NCBI GenBank assembly: GCA_021805585.1
Contig: JAJZEY010000508.1
Span: forward strand, 1-5,723
Direction of reading: 5' to 3'
Origin: Planctomycetota bacterium
GTDB lineage: Bacteria > Planctomycetota > Phycisphaerae > WQYP01
DNA: 5,723 nt
In this document: in pieces, positions 1 through 5,531 of the stretch
How positions within the stretch are numbered: position 1 is the stretch's first letter
Layout: each line of letters opens with the position of its first letter
The notes under the pieces: generated by a model
The model's input: only the letters and a program-made list of their open reading frames with translations
Databases searched by the model: none
What the model was told of the DNA's origin: nothing
Made by a program: the position numbers and the translations under genes

Positions 1-1
1 G

Positions 2-1063
2 GTTCTGGCATGTGTGCGCATAAGCACTGCCACCGCGGGCAGTGCGCGGGTTTTGCGCATTGTCGCCACAGACCTGGAAATGACCATTGAAACCTCCCTT
101 TCTCAGGTGGATATAAAACAGGATGGCGTGGCCCTTCTTCCCGCCCAAAAGCTTATGGAAATCGTCAATAATTCGCCCGATGAGACGCTGGCTATCGAAG
201 TCACCGGCGAAAAGGCCACCATCTTCGGTGAAGACAGCACCTTTACCCTTCTGGGCTACAACACGGAAGACTTCCCGCCCGTCAGCGGTTTTGAAGGCGA
301 CCCCGATTGTTCCCTTTCCTCCGGTTTGCTTAAAACCATGCTCGACCGCACGCGCTTTGCCGCCGCCAAGGAAATGACACGCTATGCCATGAATGGCGTC
401 TTGTTTGAACGCAAAGGCAAAAAGGTCAGCATGGTTGCCACCGATGGCCATCGCCTGGCACAGACCCGCGACGACTTGGAATCCGCCGATGCCAAAGAAG
501 GCGAAAGCATTATTCCCATCAAAGCCATTAATATGCTTGAACGCCTCCTTACTGACGGCCAGCAGACCGTGCAGCTTCAATTTCGTGAAGGCAAGCTCTT
601 CGCCCAGGTGGTTTCCAAGGCCGCCGGTGAAAAGGGTGAAGGTCTGGTCACCGCATCGCTTTCCGCATCTCTGGTGGAAGGAAATTTCCCGCCCTATAAA
701 GATGTCATCCCCAAAGATTGCGACCATAAAGCCACCATGAACCGTGACAAACTGCGCAGCGCTGTGCAGCGTGCCGCACTTTTAACCAATGAAGAATCTA
801 AATCCATCCGCTTAAGCTTCGCCAACAAAACCCTTACCATCACCGGCCGTGCGCCGGAAATGGGCGAAGCCAAAGTGGAAATGAGCATGGATTACTCCAA
901 TGAACCGATGGATGTCGGTTTTAACCCGATTTACCTGCAGGATGCCCTGAAAGTCGCCCCAACCGACGATATTACCTTTGAATTGCGCGCCCCAAATAAG
1001 CCCGGCCTGATTAAATCCGGTCCTGGCTTTCTGTATGTGATTATGCCGGTAAGCCTGACCTGA
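2..1063 (+). CDS. dnaN: DNA polymerase III beta subunit (sliding clamp), 5'-truncated
   Basis: The product is the ring-shaped processivity clamp that encircles DNA and tethers the replicative polymerase and other clamp-binding proteins. The reading frame is open from base 2 (V-L-A-C-V-R...), so the true start lies upstream. A GTG at 14 is only an internal codon, because the residues before it continue the family pattern 'PVL..V' ahead of ATDLE. Counting from that GTG, visible clamp motifs are VATDLE (17-22), the second-domain VATDGHRLA (141-149), EGNFPPYKDVIP (222-233), GFNPIYLQDAL (302-312) and the C-terminal YVIMPVSLT (341-349), which corresponds to the family's usual MPM/V-R/N-L ending. 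The visible 353 residues against a usual length of roughly 365-380 imply that only about 15-30 N-terminal residues are missing. The gene is followed at 208 bp by the DciA-like gene on the same strand. Family assignment is very secure. Confidence 0.97.
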   Translation, partial: VLACVRISTATAGSARVLRIVATDLEMTIETSLSQVDIKQDGVALLPAQKLMEIVNNSPDETLAIEVTGEKATIFGEDSTFTLLGYNTEDFPPVSGFEGDPDCSLSSGLLKTMLDRTRFAAAKEMTRYAMNGVLFERKGKKVSMVATDGHRLAQTRDDLESADAKEGESIIPIKAINMLERLLTDGQQTVQLQFREGKLFAQVVSKAAGEKGEGLVTASLSASLVEGNFPPYKDVIPKDCDHKATMNRDKLRSAVQRAALLTNEESKSIRLSFANKTLTITGRAPEMGEAKVEMSMDYSNEPMDVGFNPIYLQDALKVAPTDDITFELRAPNKPGLIKSGPGFLYVIMPVSLT

Positions 1064-1260
1064 TCCAACCACCAGCGACGCCCAAAGGCCACGGACATCA
1101 TTCAAGGCTAGTTATTTGCTTGGGTAATGCATTCGGGTCATGCCGTTAAACACAGGCTGTCCGCAGCCGCATCTTGTAAATAGCTGCCGGAACAGTCGGG
1201 CCAATGTTCCACGACCATGGAAAATGGTAAGCCGATTCCGCACAAAAAACCTCATCGCAT

Positions 1261-1265
1261 GGAGG
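1261..1265 (+). promoter_or_regulatory. Shine-Dalgarno GGAGG that sets the dciA-like start
   Basis: A perfect GGAGG lies 6 nt before the ATG at 1272. It decides the start: the same frame is open back to an ATG at 1140, but that upstream ATG has no ribosome-binding sequence, and the 44 residues it would add resemble no DUF721 protein. Confidence 0.85.
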
Positions 1266-1271
1266 TACCCT

Positions 1272-1805
1272 ATGGCTAAAAAACCTGCCCAATCCGGTTC
1301 GCAATCAGGTGGAAACTCAAGCCACAAGCACCTTTCGACAACGGAAAAATCAACCGGTTCGCCGCTTAGCCAAAAATTCGCCTCGTCCGGCAACCCGGAA
1401 AAATCGTCGGAAATTTCCTCCCTGATAGCGGATTCCCACCGAAAAAGTCGGTTCGCCACGCTTTCCCGCATTATTCAAAGCCGCCCTGCCCTGGATCGTC
1501 ATCCACCCGTTAAGCTTGGCGATTTTCTTCCGGATTGGTTTGAAAAAAATATTGCAAAACCCGGAATTCTTCTCACCGATCTGGTGGAAATATGGAAAAC
1601 GGAATTACCCGACCAACTCGTCAATGCCAGCACTCTGGCTGGCATTCACCGCGGCAGTCTGCTGGTCTATATAAAAAGTGCGGCCGCGAAATCGGAAATT
1701 GATTCCCGGTTGCGTTCGCACCTGTTGGCAAAAATTCAGCTCCGCACACGGGGGACCGTTCGCCGCGTGAAAACGGTAGTGAATCGGATGAAAGCCGACG
1801 GCTGA
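1272..1805 (+). CDS. dciA: DUF721 / DciA-like replication protein
   Basis: This is a 177-residue protein. Residues 1-58 are low-complexity, rich in Ser, Lys, Gly and Gln (SGSQSGGNSS, STTEKSTGS), and probably disordered. Residues about 82-170 carry the DUF721 pattern: a helix, then LTDLVEIWKTELPDQLVNAS, then the strand segment GIHRGSLLVYIKSAAAKSEI, a helix (LRSHLLAKIQ), and a final basic strand RGTVRRVKTVV. This matches the family scheme 'W..ivG..la.hs.p..l..g.L.v.v.s..w...L......l...i......v..i.f'. DUF721 proteins include DciA, which interacts with and helps load the replicative helicase DnaB in bacteria lacking the phage-derived DnaC. Position between dnaN and a predicted oriC supports that role. 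Similarity is at the pattern level, so the helicase-loader function is inferred. The 208-bp gap before it has no convincing terminator, so co-transcription with dnaN is possible. Confidence 0.8.
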   Translation: MAKKPAQSGSQSGGNSSHKHLSTTEKSTGSPLSQKFASSGNPEKSSEISSLIADSHRKSRFATLSRIIQSRPALDRHPPVKLGDFLPDWFEKNIAKPGILLTDLVEIWKTELPDQLVNASTLAGIHRGSLLVYIKSAAAKSEIDSRLRSHLLAKIQLRTRGTVRRVKTVVNRMKADG

Positions 1806-1904
1806 ATCCCCTCAAAAAGGACCCGGCAAGATCGGGAAAAACATGCCTGAAATTACCGATAAATACAGCGGTTTTGTGGCAAATCAATCGGAATTCTCAA
1901 CAAC

Positions 1905-1913
1905 TTATCCACA
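1905..1913 (+). promoter_or_regulatory. DnaA box 1 (TTATCCACA)
   Basis: An exact match to the strong DnaA-box consensus on the + strand and the leftmost of four. It lies about 100 bp after the stop of the DciA-like gene, just left of the DnaA-trio and 111 bp before box 2. Confidence 0.85.
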
Positions 1914-1988
1914 ATATCCGATTGGTCATTTATTCCATCTTGTCTGAAACCCAACAATCTTGGCCCCATCTATCTTTCTTAAAATAAG

Positions 1989-2003
1989 TAGTAGTAGTTG
2001 TAG
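1989..2003 (+). promoter_or_regulatory. DnaA-trio element (origin unwinding)
   Basis: The + strand reads TAG-TAG-TAG-TTG-TAG, equal to 3'-GAT-GTT-GAT-GAT-GAT-5' when read outward from DnaA box 2. This fits the described DnaA-trio rule 3'-[G/A]A[T/C]-5' with one imperfect triplet. On the other strand the order is DnaA box (TTATCCACA, 2024-2016), a 12-nt spacer containing GGCT, then CTACAACTACTACTA, then an A/T-rich TTATTTTAAG. That is the order and orientation of the basal unwinding system known from Bacillus subtilis. The trios are thought to guide DnaA oligomers onto single-stranded DNA. The match is seen directly; function is inferred. Confidence 0.75.
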
Positions 2004-2015
2004 AGCCTGTTGGAA

Positions 2016-2024
2016 TGTGGATAA
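2016..2024 (-). promoter_or_regulatory. DnaA box 2 (TTATCCACA, reverse)
   Basis: An exact consensus box on the minus strand (TGTGGATAA on +). It is the box that points toward the TAG triplets 12 nt away, so it is the likely anchor for DnaA loading onto the trio. The AT-rich tract begins 4 nt to its other side. Confidence 0.88.
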
Positions 2025-2028
2025 GAAG

Positions 2029-2071
2029 TCTTAAAATAATCATAAGTATCTTATTTTAATAATCTTATATA
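2029..2071. other. AT-rich tract, candidate DNA unwinding element
   Basis: Only 5 of 43 bases are G or C, far below the surrounding sequence. The tract contains a perfect 9-bp inverted repeat, TTAAAATAA (2031-2039) and TTATTTTAA (2051-2059), with an 11-nt loop, plus ATCTTAT twice (2048-2054, 2062-2068). It sits directly beside DnaA box 2, but on the side away from the DnaA-trio. Confidence 0.7.
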
Positions 2072-2220
2072 CAAGCAAACTGCCCGTAAGATCCGTGGAG
2101 AAGCTGACATATGCCTGTTGGCTTTGTAAATGACAGGTGTGGGTACGGTTAGCGTTTCTATAGGAAATAGCTTGTTTTACGCAAACTTCATGCCGCGGCA
2201 AATTGTCGGCCGCTGCTCAA

Positions 2221-2235
2221 TGGATAATTTATCCA
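2221..2235. repeat. 15-nt perfect dyad overlapping DnaA box 3
   Basis: TGGATAA-T-TTATCCA is an exact inverted repeat around the T at 2228. Its right arm is the first seven bases of DnaA box 3. The left arm forms a degenerate opposing box (2219-2227, TTATCCATT on the minus strand, two mismatches at the end). A weak fifth DnaA site facing box 3 is plausible. Confidence 0.55.
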
Positions 2236-2237
2236 CA
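2229..2237 (+). promoter_or_regulatory. DnaA box 3 (TTATCCACA)
   Basis: An exact consensus box on the + strand, forming a tandem pair with box 4. The two start 11 bp apart, close to one helical turn, so DnaA molecules would bind on the same face of the helix. Confidence 0.87.
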
Positions 2238-2239
2238 GG

Positions 2240-2248
2240 TTATTCACA
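2240..2248 (+). promoter_or_regulatory. DnaA box 4 (TTATTCACA)
   Basis: Matches TTATNCACA exactly, with T at the variable position. It is in tandem with box 3, two bases after it. Confidence 0.83.
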
Positions 2249-2250
2249 CA

Positions 2251-2494
2251 ACTTATGACAGTTCTATGCTTCCGGACTTCTAACGGCCTGAATTCCGTTC
2301 GCCTTTGCGGTCCACAGGAAGAATCTCCCTATTGATTTTAAGTATAGTAAAAGAAAAGATTTCCAATGCCTGCCCCAGAAAATTTTGTGATCAATGTGGG
2401 CCTTAAGTCATCCGGGATTGGCTGAAAAATTGCCTGTCCACTTGGCGCTTCTCCGGTGCCCAACGGAGTGGCTGTTAACTGCGCAAAGCCGCCT
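2251..2494. other. Non-coding stretch right of the origin, no gene recognised
   Basis: No credible reading frame or RNA gene is seen here. It contains an isolated TATAGT (2343-2348) with no fitting -35 hexamer 17 bp upstream, and partial DnaA-like sequences such as GTCCACA that miss the consensus at several positions. It probably holds the right flank of the origin and the promoter of the downstream transporter, which I cannot locate. Confidence 0.5.
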
Positions 2495-2522
2495 GTAAGA
2501 CGGATAAAATTTTTTCCGTTAC
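2495..2522 (+). promoter_or_regulatory. Imperfect inverted repeat just upstream of the MFS gene
   Basis: Bases 2500-2519 (ACGGA t AAAA / TTTT t TCCGT) form a 20-bp palindrome with a single mismatched pair. Allowing a 2-nt bulge it extends outward to GTAA (2495-2498) and TTAC (2519-2522). It ends 13 nt before the transporter ATG, where a ribosome-binding site would be expected and none is visible. It could be an operator or a leader hairpin; which one is not determined by the sequence. Confidence 0.45.
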
Positions 2523-2535
2523 AATTTCCTTCGTT

Positions 2536-3966
2536 ATGAAAACCCCAGTCGATGGCCGCACCGAAACGAAATCCGATATACGAACCGTCAAAGCCCCCGG
2601 TAAAATCGCCCGTTCCGCGCTGCTTTTGCGAATGGCCGGTGCCCCGCTGATGCCCTTTGCCACGCTTTCCGCCATGGGGCTGCCGGAAGGCGTTCCGTGG
2701 GCCAATCGTTTCGCTCTGCTGAATGCTTTAAGCTGGTCCATTGTGCTGGGAACTCCGCTGTTCCTTTATGCCAAGCATCTGGGTGCGGATGATGCCGCCA
2801 TGGGTTTCCTTGCAGCGCTGCCGCCATTGCTGGCCGTGCTGCATATCCCCGGCAATCATCTGATTCCCCGGTTAGGCTATCGCCGGATGCTTATTTTTGG
2901 CTGGGGTTCGCGAACAGCGGTTATTTTTCTACTGGCCCTTGTTCCATTCGCGCTGCCTTCCGATCATTCCCGTCTTGTGGGTCTGTTCGTTTGCATTATG
3001 ACATTCAGCACGCTGCGCGGCCTGGCGGGCGGCGCCTGGATGCCCTGGGTTACCTCACTGATTCCACCCGATGTGCGCGGCAAGTTCTTTCTGCGTGATC
3101 AACTGTACGGCCAGACAGGCAATCTGCTGGCCATTTTCGCCGCCACCATTATTCTGCTGGGCCATCCGCAGCGCTGGCAATTCAGCCTGGCGTTTCTATT
3201 CGCCGGCTTAGGTGGCCTGGCCAGCGTGCTTTGCCTGTTGCCCTTGCCCGATATGTCCACACCGGAACACCATGCCGAGGCCGGCTGGCGCGTGCCGCTG
3301 CTGGTCATGCTGGCCCAGCGGCGGTTTCGCCAGCTTTGTCTGTTTAATATCGCCTATATGCTGGTGCTGGGCGGCCTGGCGGTTTTTACCGTCGCTTTTC
3401 TTCGCGGAGTGGAAGGCTTTTCGCAAAGTGCCATTGTTCTGCTTTCCGGTATGTCCGTGCTTGGCGGAATTCTATCTCTGTTCTGGTGCGGCGCGGTGAT
3501 CGACCGTATTGGTTCGCGACCCATTATCCGCGCCAGCCTTATAGCCCTGATCCTCGTCTTTTCCGCCTGGTGGGCCGTCGCCGCCGGTATCGCACCGCTT
3601 TCTCCTCTTCTGCTGGGCGCGGTTTATCTGCTTTCGGGTGTGGCGGGCTTAAATTTCGCGGCGGCCAACAATCGTTTGCAGAGTTTGAATATTCCAAAAA
3701 CCGGCCGCAATCATCATTTTGCGGTTCTGCTGGTGGCGCTGAATGTGGCGGCCGGAATCTCGCCGTTGCTGTGGGGTTTTATTCTGGAATTAATCGGCAA
3801 TCACACCGTTAAGACCGGATTGATCCAATGGAACCGCTACAGCATTTTCTTCGGTTGTGGCGCATTATTCCTTTTGCCCATATTGTTAATGGGGCGAAAA
3901 CTGGTGGATCATCCGCCCGCCACTCCGGCCGCTGTGCCAACGGAAACCGATCACGACCCTATCTAA
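2536..3966 (+). CDS. MFS-family membrane transporter, substrate unknown
   Basis: A 476-residue integral membrane protein with about twelve hydrophobic segments (roughly residues 58-78, 85-105, 117-140, 146-172, 192-208, 214-236, 266-289, 296-322, 330-350, 354-377, 394-419, 436-452), split into two six-helix halves by the hydrophilic loop at 237-262. The helix 2-3 loop PRLGYRRM and the helix 8-9 loop GAVIDRIGSRP are the two copies of the MFS 'motif A' (G...DR.G.R.). The segment IPPDVRGKFFLRDQLYGQTGN (176-196) resembles the 'P...RG.FF..R' loop of a group of uncharacterised bacterial MFS proteins. The substrate cannot be read from sequence. The start is uncertain: the ATG at 2536 has no Shine-Dalgarno and gives an unusually long hydrophilic N-terminus (57 residues); in-frame ATGs at 2632, 2647 and 2674 are alternatives, also without one. 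It converges with the fucosidase gene, 32 bp away. Confidence 0.88.
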   Translation: MKTPVDGRTETKSDIRTVKAPGKIARSALLLRMAGAPLMPFATLSAMGLPEGVPWANRFALLNALSWSIVLGTPLFLYAKHLGADDAAMGFLAALPPLLAVLHIPGNHLIPRLGYRRMLIFGWGSRTAVIFLLALVPFALPSDHSRLVGLFVCIMTFSTLRGLAGGAWMPWVTSLIPPDVRGKFFLRDQLYGQTGNLLAIFAATIILLGHPQRWQFSLAFLFAGLGGLASVLCLLPLPDMSTPEHHAEAGWRVPLLVMLAQRRFRQLCLFNIAYMLVLGGLAVFTVAFLRGVEGFSQSAIVLLSGMSVLGGILSLFWCGAVIDRIGSRPIIRASLIALILVFSAWWAVAAGIAPLSPLLLGAVYLLSGVAGLNFAAANNRLQSLNIPKTGRNHHFAVLLVALNVAAGISPLLWGFILELIGNHTVKTGLIQWNRYSIFFGCGALFLLPILLMGRKLVDHPPATPAAVPTETDHDPI

Positions 3967-3998
3967 AAAATCTTCGTGCCCCGCGGCGGATACCGTCG

Positions 3999-5360
3999 TC
4001 ACTTTGCCGCCAGATTCAACTGAATTACGGTTGCCACCGCATCCAATGGCTTGGCGGGCAGATAGATCAACTGATTTTTCCCGCTCGGCGCTGTCTGAAC
4101 GGCAATATACGGATTGGCCAGGAACTTGGCGCTTACAATTTTTCGCGCCATCGGCACAACCAGCGTTCGGTTGGTCGGCCAATGGGTTACCTCCAGGAAC
4201 AGCCGCCCCGGTTTGCGTGTCACATAGCCGAACGGCATTGCCTTGTGAAAAGGTGTCCGATGCGAACTATAAATGGCGACTCCGTTTACCCGCAGCCACT
4301 TCCCGATGGCCAGCATCCGATTTACCTCCGGCTGCGGAATAATGCCCTTGCCGGTGGGCCCGACATTCAACAGATAGTTGCCTCCGCCGCTGGCGCATTT
4401 AATTAAATTGGTAATCAGCACATTGGCCGGCTTAAAAGCTTTGTCATAACTCTTATAACCCCAGGTATTGTTAATGGTCATGCAGGTTTCCCAGTGCCCA
4501 CGCAAGCCGCGCGGCGGAATCTGCTGTTCCGGCGTGCCATAATCGCCATAGCCGTACCACAACCGATTGTTTATAATTACCGTAGGATCAATCTTGCGAA
4601 CATATTTGAATACCTGTGAAGCATATTGGCGATTCCACCCCGGGACCTGTTGTCCGCTGGCGGTTGTCCAGGCTATTGCTTCCGGATTATCAAACCAGAT
4701 TAAACCGGGATGATATTGATGAATCAGCTCGCCTACTTGCGTTTCCATGTAGTGAACATATTTTTCCCCGCCGCCATTGGCCGTAAACCGCATCGCCTGC
4801 CAGTATGGCTTGCCGTTGACCATGCGATTGGGCAGCGTGTAGCGGCTGTGCCAGTCTTGAACTGAATAATACGTGCAGAAGCGCACACCATATTTCTTAC
4901 AAGCTTTGGCCAGCATGGCCATCGGGTCTTTGTGCCATGGCGTGTCCCGCACAATGTTGTACGCGGTTGCTTTCGTATTAAACATGCAGAATCCGTCATG
5001 ATGCTTGGTGGTGATCACAATATATTTCACACCCGCATCGCGCGCCATTTTCACCCATTGGTCGGCGTTAAACCGCACCGGATCAAATTCGCCAGCCAGC
5101 TTGCCGTAAGCCTTCCGGGTAATGTTGGCATTGTTCATGATCCATTCACCAAGGCCGCCAATGCGTCGGCCATGCCATGTTCCAGCCGCCTGGGCGTAAA
5201 GTCCCCAATGAATAAACATGCCAAAGCGCGCCTTGGCCCACCAGGCCATATCCGCCGTATGGTGGCGGCCGGCGGCACGGGTGGGTGCCGCGGGGTAAAG
5301 TAAAATGGCCGCCAGCAGTGCAATCGAGAAAACCGTGGACAACTTGCGTGTTGATTTCAT
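3999..5360 (-). CDS. Secreted alpha-L-fucosidase (glycoside hydrolase family 29)
   Basis: A retaining exo-glycosidase that removes alpha-linked L-fucose from glycans. The 453 residues begin with a Sec signal peptide (basic MKSTRK, hydrophobic core to about 22, cleavage likely after TRA at 29) with no lipobox Cys, so the enzyme is periplasmic or released. GH29 landmarks in order: WWAKARFGMFIHWGLY (40-55), GEWIMNN (71-77), the AGVKYIVITTKHHDGF block (109-124) with active-site His120-His121, YYSVQDWH (164-171), LIWFDN (220-225) with Asp224 as expected nucleophile, TPEQQIP (276-282) and HWETCMTINNTWGY (289-302), whose Glu278 and Glu291 are acid/base candidates, and NYLLNVGPTGKG (328-339). A beta-rich region of about 90 residues follows the barrel, as usual. 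The ATG at 5360 is chosen because GGAG lies 8 nt upstream and a signal peptide starts there; the frame is open to 5405 without benefit. All key residues are intact. Confidence 0.95.
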   Translation of the reverse strand: MKSTRKLSTVFSIALLAAILLYPAAPTRAAGRHHTADMAWWAKARFGMFIHWGLYAQAAGTWHGRRIGGLGEWIMNNANITRKAYGKLAGEFDPVRFNADQWVKMARDAGVKYIVITTKHHDGFCMFNTKATAYNIVRDTPWHKDPMAMLAKACKKYGVRFCTYYSVQDWHSRYTLPNRMVNGKPYWQAMRFTANGGGEKYVHYMETQVGELIHQYHPGLIWFDNPEAIAWTTASGQQVPGWNRQYASQVFKYVRKIDPTVIINNRLWYGYGDYGTPEQQIPPRGLRGHWETCMTINNTWGYKSYDKAFKPANVLITNLIKCASGGGNYLLNVGPTGKGIIPQPEVNRMLAIGKWLRVNGVAIYSSHRTPFHKAMPFGYVTRKPGRLFLEVTHWPTNRTLVVPMARKIVSAKFLANPYIAVQTAPSGKNQLIYLPAKPLDAVATVIQLNLAAK

Positions 5361-5368
5361 ATAACCAT

Positions 5369-5372
5369 CTCC
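5369..5372 (-). promoter_or_regulatory. Shine-Dalgarno GGAG of the fucosidase
   Basis: GGAG on the minus strand, 8 nt before the ATG at 5360. It places the start at the signal peptide and not at the upstream in-frame codon at 5405. Confidence 0.75.
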
Positions 5373-5432
5373 AAACGCGCCAGCCGATGTTTTTAACCGC
5401 GGCACGCAATGACCGACCGCTGATTAAAATAT

Positions 5433-5448
5433 ATAACGTTATGATAAC
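5433..5448. promoter_or_regulatory. Operator-like triple half-site ATAAC/GTTAT/ATAAC
   Basis: ATAACGTTAT (5433-5442) is a perfect 10-bp palindrome with an AACGTT core. It is followed after one base by a third half-site ATAAC (5444-5448), so GTTAT-g-ATAAC is a second, overlapping dyad. It covers the proposed -10 hexamer and start point of the fucosidase promoter, where a repressor would act. A central CG palindrome is typical of LacI-family operators; the regulator itself is not in the window. Confidence 0.45.
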
Positions 5449-5469
5449 TATTTTATTGCCGTAATGCAA
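5441..5469 (-). promoter_or_regulatory. Candidate sigma70-type promoter for the fucosidase
   Basis: Read on the minus strand: TTGCAT (5469-5464), a 17-nt spacer, then TATCAT (5446-5441), which matches TATAAT at five of six bases. The -35 matches TTGACA only at TTG. Transcription would begin near 5434 and leave a leader of about 70 nt. The surrounding A/T-rich stretch (5421-5456) stands out from its flanks. Confidence 0.45.
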
Positions 5470-5531
5470 CCGCTCTGCCGCGATCTCAGGCCCGCGCGGT
5501 TTGTGTGACGAACCCACAGGTTTGCCAATGG

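Larger units (their letters stand above)
1977..2059. repeat. Three copies of the 9-mer TTAAAATAA around DnaA box 2
   Basis: TTAAAATAA occurs at 1979-1987 (+), 2031-2039 (+) and, inverted, at 2051-2059. The first two are part of an identical 11-mer TCTTAAAATAA (1977-1987, 2029-2039). They bracket the DnaA-trio and DnaA box 2. They may be low-melting or protein-binding elements of the origin, or partly a result of AT-rich composition. Confidence 0.6.
1900..2250. other. oriC: Predicted chromosomal replication origin (oriC)
   Basis: This stretch lies inside a 730-bp gene-free interval (1806-2535) next to dnaN and the DciA-like gene. It holds four exact TTATNCACA DnaA boxes: 1905-1913 (+), 2016-2024 (-), 2229-2237 (+) and 2240-2248 (+). 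Between them are a TAG-triplet DnaA-trio element (1989-2003) and a 43-base tract with only 5 G/C (2029-2071). Exact 9-mers of this kind are expected very rarely by chance in a few hundred bases, and the combination with an unwinding element and replication genes is the standard signature of a bacterial oriC. Precise borders are my estimate. No dnaA gene is in view; it may lie upstream of dnaN. Confidence 0.88.

Noticed and set aside
1155..1168. Hairpin GGCTG-tccg-CAGCC after dnaN, considered as a terminator
   Set aside because: The stem is only 5 bp and no T-run follows it, so it does not look like an intrinsic terminator.
1140..1271. Upstream in-frame ATG that would extend the dciA-like protein by 44 residues
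   Set aside because: No Shine-Dalgarno precedes it, the extra residues look like translated non-coding DNA, and a perfect GGAGG sits before the ATG at 1272.
1112..1471. Long open frame on the minus strand opposite the dciA-like gene
   Set aside because: It is antisense to a gene with a clear GGAGG and recognisable domain, has no ribosome-binding site and resembles no family.
2138..2146. TGTGGGTAC as a further reverse DnaA box
   Set aside because: Two mismatches to the consensus, including the conserved last base; not separable from chance.
2520..2525. TACAAT as a -10 element for the MFS gene
   Set aside because: No plausible -35 hexamer lies about 17 bp upstream, and it overlaps the end of the inverted repeat.
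3967..3998. Bidirectional terminator between the convergent genes
   Set aside because: The 32-bp gap has only the short CCGCGG palindrome and no stem followed by a T-run on either strand.
3828..4406. 192-codon open frame on the + strand spanning the MFS end and the fucosidase 3' part
   Set aside because: It overlaps two well-supported genes in other frames and its translation shows no domain, signal or start site.
5361..5405. Fifteen-residue N-terminal extension of the fucosidase
   Set aside because: It would translate through the GGAG site and place charged residues before an otherwise standard signal peptide.
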